A stretch of DNA of 9,832 nt from Clostridiales bacterium UBA7573 (GCA_002477905.1 DLLB01000077.1:6045-15876); one strand, 5' to 3'; shown: positions 1-6,530, numbered from the stretch's first letter. The notes: a model not told the origin generated them from the letters alone. Program-made: numbers and translations.

Positions 1-22
1 TTTGCCAAGAATTCTTGGCAAA
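1..22. repeat. Perfect 22-bp palindrome at the window edge
   Basis: Positions 1-11 read TTTGCCAAGAA and positions 12-22 are the exact reverse complement. Base 23 is A, so the dyad may be longer if the base before the window is T. It lies in noncoding DNA downstream of the GH43 gene. Two readings are open. It may be the stem of a minus-strand terminator whose T-run lies outside the window, or the operator of a dimeric regulator controlling a gene to the left. Seen inside the window alone, it lacks the U-tract a terminator needs. Confidence 0.75.
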
Positions 23-174
23 ACGCTGTTTTTGGATGGGTTGGAATTGAATTTTTCTCACTCGCGAAAATCCGATTCCCGCCAGCAGGATGTTTCACGG
101 TGCTGTTTCATCGGCACCGCGCTTTTCTTTGCATTGGACATCCTGTTCCGTGTATCGCGATGGCTTTCCGTATT
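23..174. other. Noncoding tail downstream of the GH43 gene
   Basis: About 150 nt with no convincing gene on either strand. It holds a hairpin (CGGTGC at 98-103, GCACCG at 114-119) with a 10-nt loop. Read on the plus strand, CGCTTTTCTTT follows the hairpin, which is mildly terminator-like for a gene converging from the left. On the minus strand no T-run follows it. The heptamer TGTTTCA occurs at 91-97 and again at 104-110. No minus-strand terminator for the GH43 gene is visible here, unless the palindrome at 1-22 is one. Confidence 0.5.
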
Positions 175-1068
175 TCAGTCCAACACGCATACCAGGGTAT
201 CGTCTTTTTCGATCACGGGAAGGATAGTCGGTACTTCGTTGCGGTCCCCCGTCGGTGTATTGGGGGTATGGATGCACAAGTATTTCTTACCGTCCGTATC
301 TTGGAATATCATGCCATGACCGCCGTCATATTGCAAGCCCATGGATTTTGAATACAGCGGCTTTTCTTCTTGTTCCCATTCTCCGTCCGGCTTTCCGTTT
401 TTGCTTCTTGCGATTCCTACGGCGTAACCGTAGTTGTCGAAATTAGACCATATCATCAGCAGACTTCCTTTTTCGGTCGTGTACAAAAAGCAACCGTCCG
501 TAACCCCTCTGCCACCTGCCCACGGCGCGTCATCTGCTCTGAAAATATCTTTTGGCTCGCTGATAAGGTGCGTAAGATCATCAGACAGCTTGGCTACCGC
601 CATTTTCCCGATTTTATCTTCGAAATTCGGCCATTCGTGAACGAATATCATCCAAGGCTGTCCCGCGGCATCTACATAAAATGTACTGTCAATGCAGTGC
701 CAATCGGAAGGCGTGATCGTTCCGTTTGTAATCTCTGTAAACGGACCCTCAGGGGAGGTGGATCGTAATATCGTACTTCCCCTTTTTTGCGTTACAGAGG
801 AGAAGTAAGTTGTAAACATATAGAAGTTTCCCTTGTATTTGTGTACTTCGGGCGCCCAAAAGTTTTTTTCGCCGTTTTCGGGCTTTTTATAGAGATTTTC
901 AACCTTTTCCCACGCGCCATCCAGTTTTCCGCTCGTGTTTTTATAGCAGGCATACTGGGTACGATTCCAGTTGTTATCCGTATCGACACCTGTGCCATAC
1001 AGGTAATACACGCCGTTTTCTTTGAGCAAAAACGGATCCCGGAGCTTTTTTATACTCGTTTCTATCAT
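175..1068 (-). CDS. GH43 family glycosidase (arabinosidase/xylosidase type), cytoplasmic
   Basis: The protein is a single five-bladed beta-propeller domain of 297 residues, the minimal size for family GH43, whose members hydrolyse arabinose- or xylose-containing oligosaccharides. Counting from the first of two adjacent ATGs, the RDPF motif supplies the catalytic base Asp12. HCIDSTFYVD carries the likely pKa-modulating Asp128. VTDGCFLY places Asp192 where many GH43 enzymes have the catalytic Glu. DGGHGMIF carries the conserved metal-site His252. There is no signal peptide or accessory module, so it should act on imported fragments. GAGGAGG at 1074-1080 lies only 2 nt from the ATG at 1071 but 5 nt from the ATG at 1068, so I chose 1068. 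The gene starts 40 nt past the terminator of the fructokinase gene, so it is either a separate unit or expressed by read-through. The family is clear; the substrate cannot be told from sequence. Confidence 0.88.
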   Translation of the reverse strand: MIETSIKKLRDPFLLKENGVYYLYGTGVDTDNNWNRTQYACYKNTSGKLDGAWEKVENLYKKPENGEKNFWAPEVHKYKGNFYMFTTYFSSVTQKRGSTILRSTSPEGPFTEITNGTITPSDWHCIDSTFYVDAAGQPWMIFVHEWPNFEDKIGKMAVAKLSDDLTHLISEPKDIFRADDAPWAGGRGVTDGCFLYTTEKGSLLMIWSNFDNYGYAVGIARSKNGKPDGEWEQEEKPLYSKSMGLQYDGGHGMIFQDTDGKKYLCIHTPNTPTGDRNEVPTILPVIEKDDTLVCVLD

Positions 1069-1073
1069 CATAG

Positions 1074-1080
1074 CCTCCTC
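1074..1080 (-). promoter_or_regulatory. Ribosome binding site that decides the GH43 start
   Basis: GAGGAGG lies 2 nt from the first ATG (1069-1071) and 5 nt from the second (1066-1068). The second spacing is the usual one for Firmicutes, so the start at 1068 is favoured. Confidence 0.7.
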
Positions 1081-1107
1081 ATAAATTGACTGTTTTTCGT
1101 ATTGTGC

Positions 1108-1141
1108 AAAAAAGTGTTCGGAAACGGCTCTTTTTCCGCAC
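1108..1141 (-). terminator. Rho-independent terminator after the fructokinase gene
   Basis: On the minus strand, GTG then CGGAAA pair with TTTCCG and CAC. There is an 8-nt loop, a 2-nt AA bulge on the 3' side, and six T directly after the stem (1113-1108). It begins about 10 nt after the fructokinase stop codon, so it closes the sucrose operon. The T-run runs into TTGCAC, which could serve as a weak -35 for the GH43 gene, although no good -10 follows. Confidence 0.8.
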
Positions 1142-1151
1142 GGCGGTATTT

Positions 1152-2120
1152 TTATTGCGGTTCTTTTTCCATCAGTGCCGTGATCTCATTTGCTTTGGGC
1201 ATTACTTTCAGCGCGCCTTTGCGCGTGGTAATCAAGGCGGCGCCCGCATTGGCGAAATGTAGAAGCGCGGTCAGCTTTGGCGCATCCAGCGGTTGCAGAT
1301 TCTGCGTAAGGAGGTAGTGTAACGCACAGCCGAGGAACGTATCGCCGGCTCCCGTTTTTTCCACGGCAGAAACCGGGTATACCGGCGCGCTCGCTTTCGC
1401 AGTGCGGGAATATGCCAAACTGCCGTCTGCACCGCAGGTAATCAACACCAGTTGCAGATTGGGGTATGCGTGCATCAGTTGGGCGGCGGCTGTATCAAAA
1501 TCTGTATGCCCTAAAAGAAATTCCACTTCATTGTCTGAAATTTTTAAAAGATGACATTTGGAAAGACCGTACTCCATCTGTATTTTGGCATCCTCCAAAT
1601 GTGCCCAGAGCGGTTCCCGCAAATTCGGATCAAAGGAAAGATATGCGCCGCTCTGGATTGCGGTGTCCACAGCAAATCGGGTGGCTTCCCGTGCTTCCTT
1701 GTGCGTGAGCGATAAGGTGCCGAAATGGAATACTTTTGTATCCTGCAAAAGTGCGGCGGGCACTTCTTCTTTGGTCAGCATACAGTCCGCGCCCGGATTG
1801 CGGACAAAGCTGAATTCCCGTTCGCCGCCCGCAAGCGTGTGTACAAATGCAAGCGTGGTGGGGAAGCGGGCGTCCGAAATCAGTCCGTCTGTGCCGATCC
1901 CGACGTTTCGAAGCGTTTCGGCAAGCTGTTTCCCGAACAGATCATCTCCGACCTTGCCGATAAATGCCGTTTTTCTGCCGAGTCCGGCAAGCATGGCAAG
2001 CACATTACAGGGTGCGCCGCCGGGATTGGCTTCAAACAGGGGATTCCCGTTTGCGCTTTTTCCGTTTTCGGTGAAGTCGATCAGAAGTTCGCCCAGCGCT
2101 GTGACATCCATATGCTTCAT
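1152..2120 (-). CDS. scrK: Fructokinase, PfkB family
   Basis: A PfkB-family sugar kinase of 322 residues that most likely turns ATP and D-fructose into fructose 6-phosphate in the cytoplasm. The N-terminal signature NPGGAPCNV (residues 32-40) and GKVGDDLFG (55-63) are typical of bacterial and plant fructokinases. DPNLR is at 164-168, and the C-terminal KTGAGDTF holds the anion hole GAGD (257-260) with catalytic base Asp260. Length is normal and no motif is missing. The ATG overlaps the TGA of the upstream GH32 gene as ATGA; the Shine-Dalgarno is weak (GGGGA), which fits translational coupling. A second in-frame ATG at 2111 is possible but less likely. Pairing with a GH32 enzyme makes fructose the natural substrate. 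A related sugar kinase activity (such as 2-keto-3-deoxygluconate) cannot be fully excluded but does not fit the neighbours. Confidence 0.9.
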   Translation of the reverse strand: MKHMDVTALGELLIDFTENGKSANGNPLFEANPGGAPCNVLAMLAGLGRKTAFIGKVGDDLFGKQLAETLRNVGIGTDGLISDARFPTTLAFVHTLAGGEREFSFVRNPGADCMLTKEEVPAALLQDTKVFHFGTLSLTHKEAREATRFAVDTAIQSGAYLSFDPNLREPLWAHLEDAKIQMEYGLSKCHLLKISDNEVEFLLGHTDFDTAAAQLMHAYPNLQLVLITCGADGSLAYSRTAKASAPVYPVSAVEKTGAGDTFLGCALHYLLTQNLQPLDAPKLTALLHFANAGAALITTRKGALKVMPKANEITALMEKEPQ

Positions 2121-3436
2121 GTGTTTTCCCCATCCTTTTCAAAATTCGTGGTATGCAGGATGTAATTTGCGCCTTGTATCTCGTCGGACAGCCCATATAC
2201 GACACTGCTGATGACAAATTCCCCATCTCCGATAAACACTTCGATCAGGTTCTGATCCACATAAATGTCTAAGGCAGTTCCGGTTTGGATGACCGGCGTT
2301 TCGGCAGTCAGCCGGAAGTCGGGCTTCTTTGGAAATACCGCATGACGGTCGGTGAAGATCCGATCTTCCTCCCGCCGGATCTGATATCCGCCAATGGAAA
2401 TGCTTTCTCCGTTTTGCAACGTGGTCTGTACGCGGTAACCGTCCCGGCTTGCTTCTTTGGGCGAAGCGATCTGCTTGGAAAAGCTGTTTGAAAGATTCGG
2501 ATGCGGGCGGAAGCAGATATGCCGGTCTTTCACTTGCACGATACGGGGCATGCACAGCATCCCGATCCACTTTCCGTCTACGGCTTCCGGCATTCTTGCC
2601 CATGCAAGAATCATCCGGTTCCCGTCTTTGTCAAGAGTGCTTTGCGGCGCGTACAGATCCAGCCCATAGTCAAAAAACTGATAGGTATCGGCTAATTTCA
2701 TAGTGCCGCTTGCTTCTTCAAAGGAAGCGAGCATACAGACGGTTGCGGCGTCGTAGCGCTTCCCGTCATTCAGAAAGCCCATGGGGGAAAACAGCGCAAC
2801 GCCGGTGCCGTTCACTTCAAAATAGTCCGGACATTCCCACATCCATCCGAAATTTTCTTTTTCGGTAAAGCCGCAGTAGGTGAAATTTTGCAGATCGTCG
2901 CTTTTGTAGAACAACAGTCTGCCTTTGTTCTGCACCGTGCTTCCCAACACCAGATACCACGCGTCTTTTCCGCGCCATACCTTCGGATCACGGGTGTCGG
3001 TTTTACTGCCGATGGCGGGATCGGTAAGCGGCGGAAGAATGGTCGTCTTTTTGTTGAAATTGTCAAAGGTCATGCCGTCCGCGGAAGAAATTTTCAACTG
3101 TGCCGAAGTGAGATCGGAGAGGGGAACATTGATGTTTTCGGGATTTTCCTGCGTATAGTTGACGCCGGTATAAAACAGGTGCATTTGTCCGTCGTGTTCT
3201 ATGGCGCTTCCGGAGTAACAGCCGCTTCTGTCATCGGTTTTGGTGGGAAAGAGTGCGATGCCTTTTTCCTCCCAATGTACCAGATCGCGGCTGACCGCAT
3301 GCCCCCAATGCATTCTGCCCCATTTGGGCGCATACGGGAAGCATTGATAAAATAAATGATACTGTCCTTTGTACCAGATCAAGCCGTTGGGATCGTTGAT
3401 CCAGCAATCCGGCGCTTTCCAATGAATATTCTGCAT
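2117..3436 (-). CDS. scrB: Sucrose-6-phosphate hydrolase / invertase, GH32
   Basis: A GH32 beta-fructosidase of 439 residues that splits sucrose or sucrose 6-phosphate into fructose and glucose (6-phosphate). From the chosen start, WINDPNG (12-18) gives nucleophile Asp15, SGCYSGSA (71-78) is the conserved sugar-contact stretch, RDP (149-151) carries the transition-state stabiliser Asp150, and WECPDYF has the acid/base Glu201. The five-bladed propeller is followed by the C-terminal beta-sandwich (about residues 310-439), with the typical LDIYVDQNLIEVFI strand pair. No signal peptide, so it is intracellular. I chose the ATG at 3436 because AGGAGG lies 5 nt before it; an in-frame upstream start at 3499 would add 21 unconserved residues. 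The gene ends in an ATGA overlap with the fructokinase gene. Whether the substrate is phosphorylated depends on the transporter, which is not in the window. Confidence 0.93.
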   Translation of the reverse strand: MQNIHWKAPDCWINDPNGLIWYKGQYHLFYQCFPYAPKWGRMHWGHAVSRDLVHWEEKGIALFPTKTDDRSGCYSGSAIEHDGQMHLFYTGVNYTQENPENINVPLSDLTSAQLKISSADGMTFDNFNKKTTILPPLTDPAIGSKTDTRDPKVWRGKDAWYLVLGSTVQNKGRLLFYKSDDLQNFTYCGFTEKENFGWMWECPDYFEVNGTGVALFSPMGFLNDGKRYDAATVCMLASFEEASGTMKLADTYQFFDYGLDLYAPQSTLDKDGNRMILAWARMPEAVDGKWIGMLCMPRIVQVKDRHICFRPHPNLSNSFSKQIASPKEASRDGYRVQTTLQNGESISIGGYQIRREEDRIFTDRHAVFPKKPDFRLTAETPVIQTGTALDIYVDQNLIEVFIGDGEFVISSVVYGLSDEIQGANYILHTTNFEKDGENT

Positions 3437-3441
3437 GAGAT

Positions 3442-3447
3442 CCTCCT
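3442..3447 (-). promoter_or_regulatory. Ribosome binding site that decides the GH32 start
   Basis: AGGAGG sits 5 nt upstream of the ATG at 3434-3436. The longer in-frame start at 3499 has no comparable site, so the shorter protein is preferred. Confidence 0.75.
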
Positions 3448-3497
3448 GTTGGATTCTGTTTTTGATGTCGGGATTTGCGCGTGTAATCGAGCAGGGC

Positions 3498-3512
3498 AAA
3501 GCGGATCGCTTT
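3498..3512. other. Short intercistronic hairpin after the flavodoxin gene
   Basis: A 6-bp perfect stem (AAAGCG pairing with CGCTTT) with a 3-nt loop begins at the last base of the flavodoxin stop codon. No T-run follows on the minus strand, so it is not a terminator. It might stabilise mRNA ends or be chance. The remaining 3437-3497 spacer shows only the GH32 ribosome binding site. Confidence 0.35.
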
Positions 3513-3979
3513 TATTGCTTTTCCGCCCATTTGGCAAGGTCCGCCGCAGTCATTCCGTTTACAATGCCGCCTTTTTTCCAAGTGGCGTTCGGACAGACGG
3601 TTTTCAGAACCTCTACCGTTTTTCCCATACCGCTGCCGCCGGAAGTGGCGAACGGAATGATCGTTTTTCCGGAGAAATCGTAACTTTCCAAAAAGGTGTC
3701 GATAATTGTCGGCGCGACATACCACCAAATCGGAAATCCGAGATAAATGGTGTCATATTGCCCGATCTGTTCGCATGTTTTTGCGATTGCCGGACGGGAA
3801 GCGGCATCTTTCATCTCCAAAGAAGAACGGCTTTGCTTATTTGTCCAGTCCAGATCTGCGCGGGTATACGGTACGGCGGGTTGGATCTCAAACAGATCTG
3901 CGTCGATTGCGCCTGCAAGCGCTTTTGCTGCTTTTTCCGTGGTTTTGCTTGCGGAAAAGTAGGCAACCAGTGTTTTCAT
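3512..3979 (-). CDS. Flavodoxin (small FMN protein)
   Basis: A 155-residue single-domain protein with the flavodoxin fold. It starts MKTLVAYFSASKTTEKAA, where the segment after the first strand (SASKTTEKA, residues 9-17) corresponds to the FMN phosphate-binding loop. YDTIYLGFPIWWYVAP (75-90) provides the aromatic loop that packs on the flavin ring. PFATSGGSGMGKT (109-121) is the second flavin loop. It resembles the clostridial Flavodoxin_4 type, electron carriers or small flavin reductases of largely unknown partner, rather than classical ferredoxin-replacing flavodoxin. The start is supported by GGAGG 8 nt upstream. It lies between the aldo/keto reductase and GH32 genes on the same strand, with an internal promoter possible in the 152-nt gap upstream. 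The family is clear; its redox partner is not known. Confidence 0.88.
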   Translation of the reverse strand: MKTLVAYFSASKTTEKAAKALAGAIDADLFEIQPAVPYTRADLDWTNKQSRSSLEMKDAASRPAIAKTCEQIGQYDTIYLGFPIWWYVAPTIIDTFLESYDFSGKTIIPFATSGGSGMGKTVEVLKTVCPNATWKKGGIVNGMTAADLAKWAEKQ

Positions 3980-4002
3980 GATTTTTTCCTCCGTTTATAA
4001 AA

Positions 4003-4032
4003 ATAATAGATGGTAAAATGGATGGATGTTGA
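4003..4032 (-). promoter_or_regulatory. Possible internal promoter ahead of the flavodoxin gene
   Basis: TATTAT (4008-4003) matches five of six -10 positions and TCAACA (4032-4027) four of six -35 positions, spaced by 18 bp. It would start a transcript just ahead of the flavodoxin ribosome binding site, and could drive flavodoxin, GH32 and fructokinase separately from the aldo/keto reductase. The A/T-rich sequence makes chance matches easy. Confidence 0.35.
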
Positions 4033-4068
4033 ATTTTTTCGCAAATAGACGGAAAACGAAAAAATTTC
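4031..4068. repeat. Inverted repeat upstream of the flavodoxin gene
   Basis: GAATTTTTTCG (4031-4041) faces CGAAAAAATTTC (4057-4068), an 11-bp arm with one bulged base and a 15-nt centre. It overlaps the edge of the possible -35 element at 4027-4032. It may be an operator or an RNA hairpin. It lacks the GC stem and T-run of a terminator. Confidence 0.45.
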
Positions 4069-4131
4069 GCGGTCATATGGTTGCAAAATCGTTTATTTTT
4101 CGCCTTTGCAGGTGGGATGCCTGGCAAGCGG

Positions 4132-4980
4132 TCATTTCCCGCTGAATACCGGAAAATGGCTGTAACTACCGTAATCCCGAAATTTTACATGACGCAGTTT
4201 CTCCATATCGGCGTCGGAAATGACAAAGTTTAACGTGATATTTTCTTTCATATGGTGATAGGTGGATGCTTTCGGCAGTGCAATCAATCCGAGCTGTAAA
4301 AGGTACTGAATGCAAAGCTGTGAGTAAGAAATGCCGTAAGCCTTCGCGGTTTCTGTAATTACGGCGTTTTTCCGCGCCTCTCCATGCGCAATCGGAGAAT
4401 AGGCTTCTACTGCGATTCCTTTGCTTTGGCACTCTGCAATCAGCTCCGCGGGGGTATTGCCGATATGTGCCAGGATTTGGTTGACTGCGGGCTTGATCCT
4501 ACAATCCGAAAGCAGGTTGTCAAGATCATCCGTCAGGAAATTGGAAATGCCGATGGCGCGTAGCTTTCCCGCGCGCAGCGCGTCTTCCATGGTGCGCCAG
4601 ACTGCGCGGTTTTCCGTAAAATATCGCTTTTCACCGCGCCATTCTGCCCACGGTTGCGGGCTGTGAATGATCATCATATCCAAATAATCCAACTGCATGT
4701 TTGCAAGCGTCTGATCAATGGAAGTCAACGCGGCATCGTAGCTTTTGTGTTCTGCCGCAACTTTGCTGACCACGAACAGATCTTTGCGCGGGATCCCGCA
4801 GGTGCGGATCCCTTCCCCGACGCCGCGTTCGTTTTCATACGCCTGCGCGGTGTCGATGTGGCGGTAACCGAGCGCGACCGCGGTTCTGACCGCGTCTGCT
4901 ACGCGCTTGTCATCAATGCCCCAGGTTCCGAATCCAAGTGCCGGAATTTCCACGCCGTTGTTCAGTGTTATAGAATGCAT
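4132..4980 (-). CDS. Aldo/keto reductase
   Basis: An NAD(P)H-dependent aldo/keto reductase of 282 residues with a TIM-barrel fold. The catalytic tetrad is complete: Asp43 and Tyr48 in HIDTAQAYENE, Lys73 in VVSKV, His106 in MMIIHSP. GISNF (144-148) and LPKAST (235-240) are the usual substrate and cofactor loops; Lys237 of the second suggests NADPH use. It resembles the 2,5-diketogluconate reductase/YvgN type that reduces aldehydes and small ketones. I chose the ATG at 4980, which has GGAGG 9 nt upstream; the longer start at 5013 adds 11 unconserved residues. A promoter at 5161-5133 lies upstream and no terminator follows, so it appears to lead the operon with flavodoxin, GH32 and fructokinase. 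A sugar or a sugar breakdown aldehyde is a plausible substrate here, but that is inference. Confidence 0.9.
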   Translation of the reverse strand: MHSITLNNGVEIPALGFGTWGIDDKRVADAVRTAVALGYRHIDTAQAYENERGVGEGIRTCGIPRKDLFVVSKVAAEHKSYDAALTSIDQTLANMQLDYLDMMIIHSPQPWAEWRGEKRYFTENRAVWRTMEDALRAGKLRAIGISNFLTDDLDNLLSDCRIKPAVNQILAHIGNTPAELIAECQSKGIAVEAYSPIAHGEARKNAVITETAKAYGISYSQLCIQYLLQLGLIALPKASTYHHMKENITLNFVISDADMEKLRHVKFRDYGSYSHFPVFSGK

Positions 4981-5049
4981 GTTTTGTCTCCTCCTTTGCG
5001 GTTCGTATCGCATCGATTTTCAAAAATGGAAAGCGTATGTCCGGATTTT

Positions 5050-5100
5050 TTACAAAAAAGCGACCTGCGCCGAGAATTGGGTTGCCCGTGTCCAGTTCAT
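5050..5100 (-). CDS. Possible 16-residue leader peptide in the operon leader
   Basis: An ATG at 5100 opens a 16-codon frame (MNWTRATQFSAQVAFL) ending in TAA at 5050-5052. It has a well-placed GGAGG at 5113-5109, 8 nt upstream, and begins about 26 nt after the predicted transcription start. The ORF ends over a T6 run preceded by only a 3-bp GC stem (GCG-CAGGT-CGC), so a classic attenuator is not clear. There is no run of one amino acid to suggest which signal it would sense. It may be a regulatory leader peptide or simply a chance ORF behind a good ribosome binding site. Confidence 0.35.
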   Translation of the reverse strand: MNWTRATQFSAQVAFL

Positions 5101-5132
5101 TTTTGCTTCCTCCGCAGTTTGTACTTTCTCTA

Positions 5133-5161
5133 AGTGTAGCATATACCGCTCTGTTTTTCAA
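5133..5161 (-). promoter_or_regulatory. Sigma-A promoter of the aldo/keto reductase operon
   Basis: TTGAAA (5161-5156), a 17-bp spacer, then TACACT (5138-5133) preceded by TG one base away, which is an extended -10. The predicted start is near 5126. It lies between the upstream terminator and the aldo/keto reductase gene, in the right place to drive it. Confidence 0.7.
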
Positions 5162-5298
5162 TCCTTTTTTATGTGAAAAATGAAAAAGAAAAAAGAACTT
5201 TTCAAGTGGCGCACCCGCTTTGTCGTCAAGATGTGCGGAGCTGAAAAATTCTGACATGATCTGCATACAAATCGTTTTTTGAAAGACATAGAAATAGG

Positions 5299-5338
5299 AA
5301 AAAGGCAGAAAGTGCGCAAAATTATCGCACAATCTGCC
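5299..5338 (-). terminator. Rho-independent terminator after the Gfo/Idh gene
   Basis: On the minus strand GGCAGA pairs with TCTGCC, then across a symmetric TT/TT internal loop GTGCG pairs with CGCAC. The loop is 9 nt, and TTTTT follows (5303-5299). It starts 29 nt after the stop codon of the oxidoreductase gene, and separates that gene from the sucrose operon. Confidence 0.87.
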
Positions 5339-5367
5339 CTTTTCGAAAAAGGAAAGTCTTTCTTTTC

Positions 5368-6450
5368 TTAGAACCGATAAATTTCGCCGGTCTTTGCCGA
5401 GGTGTAAATCCCTTCCAAAATGCGCGTTACGCAGAAAGCCTGCTCAGGCAATGTAATCGGTGCAGTGTCATTTCGGATTGCTTCGATCCAGAGGCGTTCC
5501 TCGCGATCTGCGGGTTCCTCTCCTTTTTTTCCGTCAAAGAATGCAACGCCGCCTGCCTTGAGGTTCGGTTCCAAAACATACTGCCGCCCGTTGCGCACCC
5601 CGTTGATCCGCACGCCGCCGATCATGTCTGCGCCTGCTTTCGTACCGCAGAACGCGGTGGTTGCTTCCCGCGCATCCAGCGTATTCAAAGCCCAAGAGGA
5701 CTCTAATACGATGGTTGCACCGTTCTCCATCACTACAAAACCGAATGCCGAATCCTCAACTGTGAATTTTTCCGGATCCCAATTGCCCCATGCATTTGCC
5801 TGATCGGTGTCGTTGTTCAGCTTGTGATAGGCGGTGCCGACGCAATATTTCGGCTTGTAATTATCCATCATCCAAAGCGTCAGGTCAAGCGCGTGCGTGC
5901 CAATGTCGATCAACGGACCGCCACCCTGTTCATATTCATTGAGGAACACTCCCCAAGTCGGAACTGCGCGACGGCGGATGGCGGTCGCTTTGGCGTAGTA
6001 AATATCGCCGAATGTGCCGTCTGTGGCTTCCTTTTTCAGGTAAAGGGAATCGTCACGGAACCGGTTCTGATACCCGATGGTAAGCTTTTTACCGGTACGT
6101 TTGGCAGCGTCCAGCATTTTCTTTGCTTCCGCAGAGTTGATTGCCATTGGCTTTTCGCACATGACATGTTTGCCGGCTTCTAAGGCGTCCACCGTAATGA
6201 AGCTGTGCGAACGATTGGGTGTGCAGACGTGCACAACGTCGATGGAGGCGTCTTTCAACAGTTCTTTGTAGTCCGTGTAAACTTTGGCGTCCGGTGTGCC
6301 GAATTGTTTTGCGGCTTTTTCCGCGCGTTCGGGAATAATATCGCAGAATGCTACCATTTCCGCGTCTTCCACCTTTGCGAGTGAGGGCATATGCTTGCCG
6401 TTTGCAATGCCGCCGCATCCGATGATTCCGATCTTGATCTGTTTTGCCAT
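5368..6450 (-). CDS. Gfo/Idh/MocA family NAD(P)-dependent oxidoreductase
   Basis: A 360-residue cytoplasmic dehydrogenase of the Gfo/Idh/MocA family, which oxidises or reduces hydroxyl groups of sugars, inositols or their derivatives. The Rossmann glycine loop GIIGCGGIANG is at residues 8-18 and the family signature CEKPMAIN (98-105) contains the EKP cofactor and catalytic Lys100. GGGPLIDIGTHALD (176-189) holds the Asp182 and His186 that usually serve in catalysis. Length is standard. The ATG at 6450 is chosen because AAAGGAG lies 7 nt before it, although the frame stays open upstream to about 6567. It has its own promoter and terminator, so it is probably monocistronic. The sugar substrate cannot be told from the sequence; the glycosidase neighbours suggest a released sugar or glycoside. 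Confidence 0.9.
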   Translation of the reverse strand: MAKQIKIGIIGCGGIANGKHMPSLAKVEDAEMVAFCDIIPERAEKAAKQFGTPDAKVYTDYKELLKDASIDVVHVCTPNRSHSFITVDALEAGKHVMCEKPMAINSAEAKKMLDAAKRTGKKLTIGYQNRFRDDSLYLKKEATDGTFGDIYYAKATAIRRRAVPTWGVFLNEYEQGGGPLIDIGTHALDLTLWMMDNYKPKYCVGTAYHKLNNDTDQANAWGNWDPEKFTVEDSAFGFVVMENGATIVLESSWALNTLDAREATTAFCGTKAGADMIGGVRINGVRNGRQYVLEPNLKAGGVAFFDGKKGEEPADREERLWIEAIRNDTAPITLPEQAFCVTRILEGIYTSAKTGEIYRF

Positions 6451-6505
6451 GATGATACTCCTTTTTGCATAATTTTTCATTTGAGAACATTGCGCAAAGA
6501 GACAG

Positions 6506-6530
6506 CCGGAGCGGAAAGCTTCGCCGCCGG
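6506..6530 (-). other. GC-rich hairpin in the oxidoreductase leader
   Basis: CCGG and CCGG form the outer stem; inside it, after a small asymmetric loop, GCG pairs with CGC around an 8-nt loop containing AAGCTT. It stands out as GC-rich in an otherwise A/T-rich leader, and lies about 55 nt before the start codon. No T-run follows, so it is not a terminator. Confidence 0.4.

Larger units (their letters stand above)
4981..5298. other. Leader and upstream region of the aldo/keto reductase operon
   Basis: 318 nt with no conventional gene. It contains the promoter at 5161-5133, a leader of about 146 nt and a possible 16-residue peptide ORF. A weak cre-like match on the plus strand lies at 5028-5041 (10 of 14 positions of TGWAARCGYTWNCW). 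The part from 5162 to 5298 is A/T-rich and I see no supportable gene or site in it. Confidence 0.5.

Noticed and set aside
98..119. Minus-strand terminator for the GH43 gene
   Set aside because: The hairpin is sound but no T-run follows on the minus strand; the T-rich side is on the plus strand.
1558..2211. 217-residue open frame on the plus strand opposite the fructokinase gene
   Set aside because: Antisense shadow: low-complexity Ser/Pro/Ala/Arg composition with no domain, whereas the opposite strand encodes a complete PfkB kinase.
3437..3499. 21-residue N-terminal extension of the GH32 protein
   Set aside because: The ATG at 3436 has an ideal AGGAGG, and the protein from there starts directly with the usual WKAPDCWINDPNG region.
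3356..4000. 214-residue open frame on the plus strand across the GH32 and flavodoxin genes
   Set aside because: It lies wholly opposite two well-supported genes and their spacer, has no recognisable motif, and has no good ribosome binding site. It is a by-product of codon use on the coding strand.
5054..5070. Attenuator-like stem with T6 at the end of the possible leader peptide
   Set aside because: The stem has only three base pairs, too weak to call a terminator.
4913..5332. 139-residue minus-strand frame spanning the operon leader
   Set aside because: It runs through the terminator stem, the promoter and the start of the aldo/keto reductase gene in another frame. I recognise no family in its sequence.
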